Shown piece by piece: positions 53,501 to 63,999 of a DNA stretch of 64,000 nucleotides. The position numbers were made by a program, and so were the translations under genes. Position 1 is the first letter of the stretch. Each line of letters starts with the position of its first letter. The notes below the pieces were generated by a model that was given only the letters and a program-made list of their open reading frames with translations, had not been told where the DNA came from and made no database searches. Source of the stretch: Chrysaora quinquecirrha (taxonomy: Eukaryota > Cnidaria > Scyphozoa > Semaeostomeae > Pelagiidae); the NCBI GenBank assembly GCA_014526335.1, contig JACTAT010000353.1, positions 1 through 64,000 of the forward strand, written 5' to 3'.

Positions 53501-55499
53501 CTACGGATGGAATAAGTCTGCCAAGTTTAGCTGTGAAAATTATGTACGCTGCAAATAAAAAAGAAAGACTCCTTCATATTGACAATAAAGAAGTGAACGC
53601 TTTTTACAACAAACATATCGTTGGAGGGCCATCTATTATTTTCAATCGTGAAGCAGAAGGTCGTGTTTTAGGTTTTGATGCCGGCGCTTTGTATCTTTAC
53701 TGTCTAGGGCAAGAAATGCCGGTGGGAGATGTACGAATTTGGACAGCCGATCCAGCCCAATCAAAATACGCCGCTCCAAAATTGATTTTACAAGAACAAA
53801 GACACAAAACTCGTAAAAGTAAGATTTCACAAGATTATTTAGATTGGATTGATTACGTAAACAATCGAGAAAAGACGGTTAATGAGAGAAATTCATTCCT
53901 CCATCGTGAAAAGATGATCAAGATTTCTAAAAACGAAAATAAGCGTTTTTTGAATCAAACGGATTTAAAATGGAAAAATTATTTTGTGACGCGGTTGATG
54001 TGGTGAATAAAGTAGTGTATGAGTTTGACGGCTGCTATTGGCATGCGTGTAAAGATTCTTTACGTCGAAACGAATTGAAAACGTGCGTTCAACGAAGTGA
54101 TTTGTCGAAAAAAGATAAAGTTCTTACAGCTGAAGAGATTCGTTTATTTGATCATTGTAAAACTTCATTTTTACAACATCGTGGTTATACAGTTATTAGA
54201 CAAAAAGAGTGTGAATGGCGTGACATTTGTAAAAGGAATAACGAAATCGAAAGTTTTCTTGAAGCAAATAAATTACCATATTCAGATCAGATGAGTTTAG
54301 ACGAGCACGATCTTCTTATAGATGTTATAAATGGAAAGACATTCGGTGCGTTTGAAGTTGACATTCATGTTCCTGACGAGTTAAAAGACTATTTCCAAGA
54401 CTTTACACCTATATTTAAGAACGCTACAGTTGAATTTAAAGACATTGGCAATTACATGCAACGAGTTGTAAAAGAACAAAATATGTCTGAAAAGCCGAGA
54501 AATTTGCTAATAGGTTCATATTTTGGTGAAAGCTATGGATTAAACAGCGGTTTACTTCGATGGTATTTAAAACATGGCTTAATCGTGACAAAAGTATATA
54601 AATTTTATCAATACAAAGAATCAAAGATTTTTATACCTTTTGTGAATAGCATTTCAGCTGATCGAGTTCAAGGAGACAAAGACCCATCGTCGTCTATGAG
54701 AGCTGAAACAAGCAAACTTATCGGAAATGGAGCATTTGGAATAACTATTTTAAAGTTAGATAAACAACGAGACATTGCTTATGTTGGTGAATCGAAAAAT
54801 GCGTCAATCTTAAATAAACAAGTCAACTTGGGACGAATTGTTGACACGCAGATTTTAGAAAATAATTTGGTAGAAGTTGTGCAGGTAAAAAATAAATTAA
54901 TTGAAGGGCAAGCTCGCTATATAGGCTGGAACGTCTTTAATTACGCAAAAAAACGAATGCTAGAATGCTTTTATGATTTTTTTAAAGTGGTGTTGAAACC
55001 TGGTGAATGGAATCTTTGCGAAATGGACACGGATAGTTTGTATATCTGCTTCCAGAATGGAAAAACATTTGAAGAAAATGTTCGAGAAGAATTGCGTAAT
55101 ACTGACAAATATCGAGAACTAGAACGAGAATTTTTCGTGACTGATGATGAACAATCTTGCCCTTTTGGAAAACGTACACCTGGAAAGTTCAAAATTGAGT
55201 TTGAGGGAAATAAAATGATAAGTCTTAACAGCAAGACGTACGTTGTTGAAAATTCGAAAAATGACACATATAAATTTTCGATGAAGGGAGTACAAAAAGG
55301 TCAATTCGAATTAAACCCGATGGAGATGTATGTCAATACGTTGAAAAATGAAGAAAGTACTTACGCGAAGAACAGAGGACTAAAACGCAAATTTGCGAAT
55401 GTGTGCCAGTACGAACAAAATAAAAAAGCTTTGACTGCATTTTATTGTAAACGAAAAGTGTTAGATGACGGTGTTAGCACTGTACCTTTAGATGTATAA
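50588..55499 (+). pseudogene. Protein-primed family-B DNA polymerase, three frame breaks
   Basis: Four frames cover the gene: 50588-51895 (N-terminal; KCFFTALYNVL block and a CDICLMVFTRKDNLVRH finger), 51921-52943 (exonuclease: DFES at the first metal site, FGFNSSGYDLPLIAKYL), 52948-54006 (palm: DAGALYLY motif A) and 53970-55499 (EFDGCYWHAC nuclease-like insert, KLIGNGAFGITI motif B, MDTDSLYICF motif C). Breaks fall near 51895, 52940 and 53990. None lies on a canonical slippery heptamer, so indels or sequence errors are more likely than programmed shifts. The enzyme would replicate the linear element genome. It is the last gene of the rightward block. Confidence 0.9.
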
Positions 55500-55514
55500 T
55501 TTAGTTTTGACAAT

Positions 55515-55985
55515 ATGATAAGGTCGTTTAAGTAGTGATGACGGTGGTGGCGATTTTTATCTTTACAACTTTTCCCTCAGCATCCAACATGATAAGGTCG
55601 ATTAAGTAGCGGTGGCGGTGGTGATTTTTTATCTTTACAACTTTTCCCTCAGCATCTAGCATGATAAGGTCGTTTAAGCCCTTCTCCAACAACCTAATCT
55701 CGTCGTTTCATTATCTCTAAACTTTGTATAAGTTAGAATTGATCTGTATAATCTAGATTATAACTAACCAAGGTGGAAAACTGTAAGCTCTTCTCCAACA
55801 ACTCAATCTCGTCGTCTCATTATCTCTAAACTTTGTATAAGTTAGAATTGATCTGTATAATCTAGATTATAACTAACTAACTAAGGTGGAAAACTGTAAG
55901 CTCTTTTCTAACAACTCAATCTCGTCGTCTCATTATCTCTAAACTTTGTATAAGATTGAATTGATCTGTATAATCTAAATTATAA
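55515..55985. repeat. Tandem repeats between the convergent gene blocks
   Basis: Two kinds of repeat. First, 2.2 units of about 73 bp (ATGATAAGGTCGTTTAAGTA, then TTACAACTTTTCCCTCAGCA) at 55515-55680. Then three units of about 111 bp (CAACTCAATCTCGTCGTCTC, then TCTAGATTATAACTAACCAA) at 55680-55985. They fill the spacer where rightward and leftward transcription meet and would lie in both 3' regions. Transcription termination, or simply neutral repeat growth, are the alternatives. Confidence 0.8.
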
Positions 55986-56160
55986 CTAACCAATTCACAT
56001 CTTTGCTGTTGTTGTTATATTTTATATCTCTGTATTGTTATTATTATTATAAATTGATTTTAACATTTATAGAGAAGTGAGAAAACAACTATGTGTTCTT
56101 TTTGTTTTATTCATTATCGATAATTGATTTAACTCTATGATAATTATAATTTCGTTCTAC

Positions 56161-56751
56161 TCATTCTCTTACAAATTCATCATTAAGATAAAATTGTTTA
56201 TAATTTCCGAATTCGTCACGATGTTCTCTACAGTGGCCTTGAGTTATTGGTTTAGGAAAAGTACGTAAAAAATCATACTCAGCTTGATGCGCATTTTTTA
56301 TAGTGTTCATTAAATGCAAAAAATAAATACAGTATTCTCCACACACATCTGTGCCATAAGCTTGAAATTCTCTTTTTTGACATTTAATGTCATTATTTAT
56401 AGAATATTTGGGAAATTGTTTTTTTGCATAATCATTTATTCCGTTACAAAAACGAATGAAAAGATTATTAGGTGCTTCACCATAAGAATTGAAAAAATAG
56501 CATTGACCTTTCTCATCAAAATATATCGCTAACCAATGTCCAACTGTACCACTACCTGGAAATGAAGTGTTTACTATAAATGACATAGGAAATTCCGGTT
56601 TATTATGATATTCTTTTAACCAACTTGAAATAGACCATGTTTGTTTCGATACAAGTCCCCACACATCTAAAGCTGATAAAAGCTCTATAAAACTTTCTTT
56701 AATATTTAAATCTTGTTTTGTGCAAATTTGTTCTATATCGTCTCCATCCAT
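56161..56751 (-). CDS. Adenain-like cysteine protease (maturation protease)
   Basis: 196 codons, uninterrupted, ATG at 56751. It fits the C5/adenain-like family that cleaves capsid and core precursors during virion maturation. Visible motifs are TVGHWLAIYF with the catalytic His at residue 72, the following CYFFNSYGEAP block, and the Gln/Cys region FQAYGTDVCGEYCIYFLHLM with the catalytic Cys before GEY. The residue after FF in the middle block is Asn (88), where I would expect an acidic one; Asn can fill this place in some cysteine proteases, so activity is not excluded. The likely substrates are the LxGxG proteins elsewhere in this element. Confidence 0.85.
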   Translation of the reverse strand: MDGDDIEQICTKQDLNIKESFIELLSALDVWGLVSKQTWSISSWLKEYHNKPEFPMSFIVNTSFPGSGTVGHWLAIYFDEKGQCYFFNSYGEAPNNLFIRFCNGINDYAKKQFPKYSINNDIKCQKREFQAYGTDVCGEYCIYFLHLMNTIKNAHQAEYDFLRTFPKPITQGHCREHRDEFGNYKQFYLNDEFVRE

Positions 56752-56816
56752 TTCAGTTCAAAATGTTTCGATAGTTTTAATTTCTTGTTTATATAACGTT
56801 AATTGTATATTTTCTT

Positions 56817-58203
56817 TTATGGAGCATAATCTAAAATTACATTTTTATTAGGTTGAAGATCAATATGATTACTAGAATAGCAAGCAGCAAAGATAACATA
56901 TTTCTTTTTTAGAGTATTCGGCACCTTTAATTCAAGTGTTACTTCAGAATCTCTGCTGTCGACAACTTTAGCACCGTTTTCTAGCCTTGTATTTGTCAAT
57001 CTGAAGGGGTATAAAGCATATCCTTGCGATTTTAAAGCCATATCAGCGCTAAACATAGTATGATCTATTTCTAAAGCGCGATATAAGCCTTGCAAAGCAT
57101 TTGTGGCTGATGTGTAAGGCATTGTATAATATGAATTGTTAAAGTGTGTTCTTAGACAAAGTTCGAAGTTGTCACCTCCTTTTTGCGGTAAATGCTGAAA
57201 ATTATAAGGATTACTTTCTGTACTCCCTCTCCAGATAGCTTCATCAACAAATGCTAAGATCATCACATCTGGCTGCAATCCAAGAATTGATATACAATCT
57301 TTCAATATTATATCTTTGTTCGTTTTGTTCTGATTGTCTAAAATATTCTTGATACCTCTGAGGGGTAAGAGTTACAGTTTGCAAATGCAATTCCATCTCT
57401 TCAATCCTCCAATCAAATGTATTTTTTTCAGCTTCAGGACAAAGCACACTAAATTTTTGATCTTCTCGTTGAAAAGTTAATTTCAACGCATAAGACGCAT
57501 CAATGTACTGCTCATTTTTAAAGAGAGCTAGTTTAGGTTGGAAATCATAATGAACCAATTGACTCTGATTGAACATTTGATTTCGTTTTATACCACCTGA
57601 ATTTGAATTTTTTATTTGTGTTTTTTTATCAGGATCCCAATAGCTAATTAGATCATTAAGAATTTGATCAGTCCATTCTGGTGCAAGCTTACCCTTTTGG
57701 TTAACTTTTAAATTATTATCTAAATAGAACCCGTCAGTGACTTGTAGTTTATGTTCAAGAGCTCTGGGATTTTGTTCTAACAAGTTAGCAAAAAAGGCCT
57801 TTTGTCTGTAATGACCATTTTGTGTTTCTATCATAGCCTGGTCAATATGCATTATCACGTTTTTAAATATAGCTTGCGGTACGTTGTTATGTGGAATAAA
57901 CAATTCTCTTTTATCTTCAGGAATTGCTTCACCTGTAGATGCTTGAACAAGTTTTAATCCTATTCGAACATAACTCTCTGAAAGTCTATAAAAATTGCCA
58001 CTTTGTGTTGGAATTTGAAATATAATATCAGTATGCGCAATACCTGGTTGATCATTTAGCGGTGTTACTCTAGTAAACTGCTTACTTAGTATATCTGTAT
58101 CTATAAACTCTGTCGCGTCAAAATCTAGACTTTCTTCAACTGTAAAATCACTTATTGCATTTCCAGTCAATAACTGATTAACGTCATTTTTATTAGCAGT
58201 CAT
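56817..58203 (-). pseudogene. Probable major capsid protein (double jelly-roll), one frameshift
   Basis: The first frame (58203-57244) starts MTANKNDVNQLLTGNAISDF and has jelly-roll-like strands, the block FIPHNNVPQAIFKNVIMHID and VTLTPQRYQEYFRQ. The second frame (57305-56817), one base out of register, has PDVMILAFVDEAIWRGS, NPYNFQHL, SQGYALYPFRLT and ends near VILDYAP. The order of these blocks and the total of about 460 codons match the uncharacterised protein family that I associate with Polinton major capsid proteins. The break lies near 57260-57300 and is not at a canonical slippery site. It is adjacent to the protease gene, as expected for a late structural cluster. Confidence 0.7.
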
Positions 58204-58338
58204 TTTAAATATCAGCCAAAACAAAGCACTAACTGTTAATTAACTTCTTTCTTCTCGCGAATGATTAGAATTCACAATCGCTAATAACTTTAATATTTTA
58301 TTTATTGCATTAAAATTTTAATTTTCAATTAAAACAAA

Positions 58339-59044
58339 TTACATTAAAAAATCATAAGCTGAATTATAAATATGTTTATATTTTCTTAAAGTTCTTTTAA
58401 ATTTCTTTCGTAATGAAGAAGATATTTTTTTACTTTTAAGTAGCTTTTTTGCTTTTTGCACTTTTGAATATACCGCTTTAATAGACGGTTTCTTTGCAGT
58501 AGCTGAAAGAGAACTGACTTTAATTTTCTTTCTTCCTATTTTGTCTTGCATATGCGAAATTGTTTTAGGTGGAATTATTTTCACATCTTTTTCTAAAGTT
58601 TTTGGAGTTGTAATTTTTTTTATTTGTTCAGCTGTAAAAGATTTTTTTTGTCGCTTTCGGTGGATCTAACATTGTTGTCGCTTTTCTTTTAAGATCTTTT
58701 GTTTTCGTTTGTAGTATTTTGTTTATTTCTTTCTTTTTATCCTTAATAGCTTTAACAGCCAACTGTTTACCTTTAGTTGAAAGCTGCTTCTTTTTAGCTT
58801 CAAGATTTCGCTTCAGCATTTGTTTTCCTTTATTTAGTAGATTTTTTGATGTAATTTTACGCTTTAAGGCAGCCCCTCCCTTTTTCAAACTAGCTGTTGC
58901 AGTTTTTTTAACAGTATTAAATAGCGAATTCATTAAGCCTTCTCCTCGTAAAGAATGATTACTAGCTTTATTAAGCCTTTGAAGTAAACCACCAGCGTAA
59001 GTATTACTTGGACCGTAAGGTCGTTGTGCGATTATCAGTTGCAT
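58339..59044 (-). pseudogene. Basic minor virion protein with LxGxG site, one frameshift
   Basis: The first frame (59044-58628) starts MQLIIAQRPYGPSNTYAGGL, has LRGEG at residues 32-36 (adenain-type context), then a Lys/Ala-rich helical region (TASLKKGGAALKRKITSKNL). It stops right after an A8 run near 58653. The second frame (to 58339) carries on with similar Lys-rich character (KKPSIKAVYSKVQKAKKLLK). A short N-terminal segment before the cleavage site, with a GG-rich tip, recalls precursor minor capsid proteins, but homology is unproven. Confidence 0.6.
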
Positions 59045-59130
59045 CTTATCTCGTTCTTATCAGTGTAAATTAACGTAACAATAAATAAGTTATAGCAACG
59101 TTAATATTTATTCGTTTTTTCATTGTTTTT

Positions 59131-60378
59131 TTATTTTTCACTTAACAAACGGAAAGCTAATGTAATTCTCGCTTTTACTACAACTTTCTCACCTTTAGAG
59201 TTTAAACAAGTTAAATTTAAACGTGATAATTGATAATCTTTTAAGTTACAGTACTGCAATGTTTCAGGACTATATGAAACTATTTTTTTGTTTACTTGCT
59301 TATCTAATCTCATTCCAGGTACAATAGCTAATAAATTTACATCATTTTCTCCTACAAACTGTGATTCTACATTATCGCTGTACATAAACAACGCTCTTCC
59401 TTCAACAGTATTGGCTGAATCAGACTTTACAGTAAGCAATACAGATTGGCCATTTTGCAATCCTTGAGGAAAGCTGTACAATTCATCAGCATGTTCTTCT
59501 CTAGCAACATAACAAAATTCTTCGTACCGTTTCCAGATTATTGCCTTTCGTTCATCAATTGATACATCTAACACGTCAAAACCTAGAAAAGCTATTAACG
59601 CATCTCCAATCGCAATATGGTTTCAAAAAGGAGGAATATATGAAATTTCTGTAACAACTTTACTTGTTTCTATTTTAAGTGCCCAATAACCAAAACCGAA
59701 CCATTGCCAATTTTTGTCTGGAAAATAGTTTACTAATAATTGCCAGTTATTTTCACCAATTTTAGGGAAATGTAAAGAAGCGTATTTTTTAATTGCTTCT
59801 CAAAATGTATAGACTTGTTGAGTTGATTTTTCTTTTGAAGTTTTAAATTCATCAAATATTTCATTAATCATCCCGAATACTGTCTCAATTGTGATTGTTG
59901 TACCTTCTTTCCATCTTGTTTGTAATATTTTAGCTAAATCAATTCGAACTATTGGCGCCATCGGTTTTGAAAAATACATATCATACTTTGTTTGATTTTC
60001 TAATGTTATATTGGTAATAGCGTTATAATAATGATCAATGTAAGCCAAATCATTACTAGTACACGTCTCGTACATAATCTCTTCGTTAAGATTATTTCGA
60101 GTTACATCGTGATTATACTGTTTCCATCCACCAAACTTAAATTCCAATAACCAGTGATCTAATTCATATTCTTCTACGTTAGGTATTCGTACAGCTTTTA
60201 ATCCATTCGAATAATCAAATATAATTCTTTGCAAAGCAACTTGCCAATTTTGTGTTGTGTCAATAGAGTCTAATTGATTAGTTTTTGCTAATGTCTCATT
60301 TATAGTTAATAAAGAAGAAGGTTCTTCGCTATCGTAATATCCTTGTAAAGTAAATCTCCCACTATTAGCAAACTCCAT
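59131..60378 (-). pseudogene. Structural-type protein of 416 codons with two in-frame TGA codons
   Basis: One reading frame spans 60378 to 59131, interrupted only by TGA at 59800-59802 and 59623-59625. The lengths between the stops are exact multiples of three. Content is globular and strand-rich: FANSGRFTLQGYYDSEEPSS, WQVALQRIIFDYSNGLKAV, WQWFGFGYWALKIETSKVV, VLLTVKSDSANTVEGRALF and VVVKARITLAFRLLSEK at the end. The N-terminal pattern with a WQVAL strand resembles other structural genes of this block. The family is not recognised; a capsid-associated protein (penton or fibre role) is possible by position. Confidence 0.6.
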
Positions 60379-60400
60379 AATTTAAAATATGCTCTGTTGT

Positions 60401-60916
60401 TTAAATGTCTTCATCTATATACGTCTTCGGATTGTTAGTAAATAAAAGTTCTAACTTAAAAAATTTCGGTTTAAATAATTCGTTATTTAAAATATCTCGA
60501 ATAAAAATCGTGCAATTTGTCAAACTAATAAAGTTGCAGTCTTTAAATTCAAGATGTGCTGGTTGAAAAACAAATCCTTCGTTAATATTGTTTAAGTCTA
60601 AATTTTGCACATAATCACATTTATTAAAATGAATATTTGTAAGAATTGACGGTAAATTAAACACTCTTTGCTGAATGTTATTTTCGTCAATGTAACGAAA
60701 ATCTTTCCATTCTATTGAATAGTTTATAGGATCGTTAGTTACTAATTCTTTGCTAGCGACGTCTAAAACTCGATTAAAGCAATCGTCTGAAAAAAATATA
60801 GATAAAACAGCAACTTTCAATTTATTGTTATAATTATGAGTAAAGACCGCTTCATTATCTTTATTTGTTATACTGATCTGTCTATTAACAACACTTATTA
60901 ATCGTTTTTCAATCAT
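60401..60916 (-). CDS. Polinton protein of unknown function (171 codons)
   Basis: Uninterrupted; starts MIEKRLISVVNRQISITNKD. It is rich in beta-type sequence (KLKVAVLSIFFSDDCF, YSIEWKDFRYIDENN) with CTIFIRDILNNELFKPKFF near the end. Its size and strand content would suit a single jelly-roll minor capsid protein, but I see no diagnostic motif. It sits 22 bp upstream of the TGA-interrupted gene on the same strand. Confidence 0.6.
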   Translation of the reverse strand: MIEKRLISVVNRQISITNKDNEAVFTHNYNNKLKVAVLSIFFSDDCFNRVLDVASKELVTNDPINYSIEWKDFRYIDENNIQQRVFNLPSILTNIHFNKCDYVQNLDLNNINEGFVFQPAHLEFKDCNFISLTNCTIFIRDILNNELFKPKFFKLELLFTNNPKTYIDEDI

Positions 60917-60973
60917 GCTGTAATATACAATACAACAATAGTTTCTCCTTCTCGCTTTCTACTAACATGTGAT

Positions 60974-62194
60974 TTAATTATCTTTACTTTCGTTAACATC
61001 AGCTGGATTTGGCTTTAACATCAACCAAAACGTTTGTATTTCTCGTCTATCTATGCTAGAAAAAGCTAATTGCTTAAATTCCACAACTTGATTAACGTAA
61101 TTATTTTTAGCTCCTTGCTGTGTTCTGAATTCAACAAATAAATTCGCTAATGATCTAGCTGAAACTCCACTTGCGTAATTATAGTCTGTTATGTCGCAAT
61201 TTAATGAAAATGCTTCTGGATGTTTATTAAATAAATGTGAAGAACAATTAAGCGGTATACCTCTGTCATAGCCTTTATAGGCCGGTGCTGGATAACCTTG
61301 ATTATATAAAACGGTACTTTTTTCACCGTTTTTTAAATCAGTCCAAAACATTATATCCATGTAATGATTAGCGAAATCAATGTTGCTTCCAATTTTATAA
61401 TTTCTATGCAATACATAGTATGCGTAATGAGTATTTGGTTCATGTTGATAAATGTATTTTAAAAAATCATAATAAATAGAAGCGAAATTGTCATGATACA
61501 TTTGCACTACGTCTGGAAAATAATCAGTTTTCCAATTATCAATACCTAAAATTTCCACTACCATTCTACTAAACCGATACGTAACAAACTGTTGTTTTCT
61601 TGAAAATCCCATTCCGTCAATAATATTCATCCCTTTAAAGCCGAAATCAAACGTTTGTGTAGTATTATGCTGTTCGATAAAAATTATCGACTCTTGCGGC
61701 CAAATATCATTCGCATTATTCCATGTTGCAAAATCAAACTTAATTTTCATTTTTCTATTCAACCATTGATTTATATCTGTAAAAGACCAATTTGTTCCCT
61801 CATTATCCCAATTTAAAGCTTTATCTTTATTTATATGTATCTCAGGTAGTTGTTTTCCAATCCATTTGTCCGGATTTCCAGTTGCAAAAACATTATTATA
61901 ATTATGACCTTTTGAAAGATCCATTACATTAAAATTATTTTTAAAGATTGGGTTATCCGTTTGAAACGGGGGAGCTATCCTTTTAAACCACAGATAACGA
62001 GGATAATTTATATATTCATATTGGGGTAAAATGCATTTAACACAACACATTTTCCAATCTTTAGTTTTATCTAAAATCAATTTTTTATTCAACGTAACAC
62101 GAAATTCTGAATTTTCATCATTTTCAGACGCTTTAGCTGACCAAATTGCGATAATCCACAACGGTTGAGATGTAAAAGCCATTTTAATTTTCAC
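60974..62194 (-). CDS. Large structural-type Polinton protein (406 codons)
   Basis: Uninterrupted. It starts at 62194 (MKIKMAF) or more likely at 62182 (MAFTSQPLWIIAIWSAKASE). A strand-rich N-terminus (FRVTLNKKLILDKTKDWKMC) is followed by aromatic-rich middle sections (YINYPRYLWFKRIAPPF, WKTDYFPDVVQMYHDNFASI) and FWLMLKPNPADVNES at the end. The opening pattern, short strands followed by W-K-M/V, is shared with the 60378 gene, hinting at related folds. It overlaps the integrase stop. Role unknown; surface, spike or vertex protein is a guess from position and size. Confidence 0.6.
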   Translation of the reverse strand: MKIKMAFTSQPLWIIAIWSAKASENDENSEFRVTLNKKLILDKTKDWKMCCVKCILPQYEYINYPRYLWFKRIAPPFQTDNPIFKNNFNVMDLSKGHNYNNVFATGNPDKWIGKQLPEIHINKDKALNWDNEGTNWSFTDINQWLNRKMKIKFDFATWNNANDIWPQESIIFIEQHNTTQTFDFGFKGMNIIDGMGFSRKQQFVTYRFSRMVVEILGIDNWKTDYFPDVVQMYHDNFASIYYDFLKYIYQHEPNTHYAYYVLHRNYKIGSNIDFANHYMDIMFWTDLKNGEKSTVLYNQGYPAPAYKGYDRGIPLNCSSHLFNKHPEAFSLNCDITDYNYASGVSARSLANLFVEFRTQQGAKNNYVNQVVEFKQLAFSSIDRREIQTFWLMLKPNPADVNESKDN

Positions 62195-63527
62195 CGTCTA
62201 CGTTTACTATTTCGTCTCTATCACGTAAATTGTTTTCTATATTGTTGTTGTTGTTGTTGTCATTTTCACTTTTCTTTTTTTCTTCATTTAATTTATTCTC
62301 TTCTTTTAAAGCGGCTAAAAAATGATTTTTTGAAATAAAACCTATTTTTATTTCTTTACCTGTTCCTGTTACAGCTTTAGACGTGTGAATATCTTTAGAA
62401 TACACCCAAACTGGTTTATCATAAATAGAACTTGTAATTAAAGACCATTCTACCCTATTTTCTTTCTCTTTTTGAATAATATTATCAATTTTTACTATTG
62501 AAGGGAAAACAACATTTTGAATCTGATCGGCAAAAAATTTTCCCTGTATTCTTTCACCGCCCAAATCCATTAACGTATAAGCAAAAGGTGTATATGAAAA
62601 ATTAATTTTCTCAATTATAAATATCTCGTCAGTCCATTGTTTATGAAATCCTCTCATAAACGTTGTTCTTCTTTTCGCAATACGAACATATTGTCCGACT
62701 TTATAACGTGTTTTGATTTTTTTCTTTCTTACTCCCTCAACTGTATTACCTTTTTGGGTGAGAGGTATCTTTGCTTCTTGTTTAGCCCAATATTTGTGTA
62801 AATTTTCTCGTACTTTTTCGTAGTTATTCACATTCACTTCATTTGGTGCCATCCCTATTGTTCTATGTTTCGAGTTATTTATACTTTCTACAAGATCATT
62901 TAATTTATCTATATAATTTTTTGTATTTAATGCTGACATATATTTCACTATTTTCGTCTTCAAAGTTCTGTTATATCGTTCAACAATCGCGCATTTTGGA
63001 TCGTCATTAGAATAGATTAATCGAATATTATTATTTTGTATCAGATTTTTAAAAGCATTGTTAATAAATTCAGATCCTCTGTCAGCTCTAATTAGTTTAG
63101 GCCTTCGCATTGTCGAATCAAATATATTTTTCATTGCTAAAACACTCGATGGACCGGTTTTGTTAGTAATAGCTCTCACCCATGCATGTTTATCAAATTG
63201 ATCTACACAACAAAAAAGATATCGCGTGCCTTAATTATAATCAGGATGGAAAATAGCATCACTTTGCACATCCATTAAATCTATTTCCCAAAAATAGTCT
63301 TGTCTTCCTACTTTAATAGGCGGATGAACAAACTTTTTTCGCACTGGCTTAAAATTGGCATGAGTAATATTCGATTTAGCCCATTCATTTACTCGCTCTC
63401 TCGTTAATGTAGGAATCTCTTTCTTTGCATATGAATAAAATTTGTTCAAGCCAGAAAATGAACCGGGAAAAGACGGGTTATTATACAATTGTGTTAGTTT
63501 ATTTTTTAATAAATCAAAATCACTCAT
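62184..63527 (-). pseudogene. Retroviral-type integrase, one in-frame stop
   Basis: The first part (63527-63231) starts MSDFDLLKNKLTQLYNNPSF and contains PGSFSGLNKFYSY, THANFKPVRKKFVHP and WEIDLMDVQ with the first catalytic Asp. A TAA at 63231-63233 interrupts. The same frame resumes with LFCCVDQFDKHAW and, from 63179, RADRGSEFINNAF (second Asp), CAIVERYNRTLKTK (catalytic Glu), and a C-terminal KVGQYVRIAKRRTTF SH3/chromo-like region before a poly-Asn stretch. Order and spacing are those of Polinton (c-type) integrases of the DDE class. It would insert the element into host DNA; this copy would be truncated. Confidence 0.9.
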
Positions 63528-63529
63528 GA

Positions 63530-63673
63530 TTATAATATTAACTCTTTTCGTTTAGATTCTTTTTCTAATGAATATAATACCGCTAAACACTTCTTAATGA
63601 ATAGTTGATTTTCTTTTAATATCATTCGGTTCTTTTTCAATAAAAATAACAAATTTTTAATTTCATTTTCCAT
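63530..63673 (-). CDS. 47-residue coiled-coil ORF upstream of the integrase
   Basis: ATG at 63673: MENEIKNLLFLLKKNRMILK, then ENQLFIKKCLAVLYSLEKES and a short Lys-rich end. Leucines fall at heptad-like spacing, so a short amphipathic helix or coiled coil is likely. It ends 2 bp before the integrase ATG (63527) and starts 5 bp after the stop of the preceding acidic gene, a tight three-gene series. Confidence 0.45.
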   Translation of the reverse strand: MENEIKNLLFLLKKNRMILKENQLFIKKCLAVLYSLEKESKRKELIL

Positions 63674-63678
63674 TTTAT

Positions 63679-63999
63679 TTACTTTTCTTCTTCTTCTTCT
63701 TCTTCTTCTTCGTCTTCAATCTGGTTAAGACTATCTTTATAAGCTTGAAATAATTCCGTTAACTCTTTTACAATTTTCTCTTTCCAACCTTTATGCTTTT
63801 TCAGTCCCCTTTTTTCAGCCTTTATTATTAAATTTAGTGCTTTCTTACCGAAAGTTTTACTATCGACTTTACTTGAAGCTTCATTTTGATCACTGTCGCT
63901 AGAGTCACTTTCATTAACACTACTACTATCACTTTCACTATTAATACTGCTATAACCAGAACTATCACTTTTACGGTTACTTCTTTTCTTTTGTAACTT
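63679..63999 (-). CDS. C-terminal part of a Ser/acidic protein, runs off the window
   Basis: An open minus-strand frame from the window edge to TAA at 63679-63681, at least 106 codons. A Ser/Asp/Asn-rich region (SDSSGYSSINSESDSSSVNE) is followed by a basic helical segment (LIIKAEKRGLKKHKGWKEKI), a helix (KELTELFQAYKDSLNQIED) and a poly-Glu run. No start is visible. The layout resembles acidic, phosphorylation-prone regulatory or scaffold proteins. Family unknown. Confidence 0.6.
   Translation of the reverse strand, partial: KLQKKRSNRKSDSSGYSSINSESDSSSVNESDSSDSDQNEASSKVDSKTFGKKALNLIIKAEKRGLKKHKGWKEKIVKELTELFQAYKDSLNQIEDEEEEEEEEEK

Noticed and set aside
59623..59802. General reassignment of TGA to Trp in the element or host
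   Set aside because: Several intact genes here (for example the Bcl-2-like, protease and transposase genes) end in TGA at sensible positions, so mutation of CGA or TGG codons is simpler.
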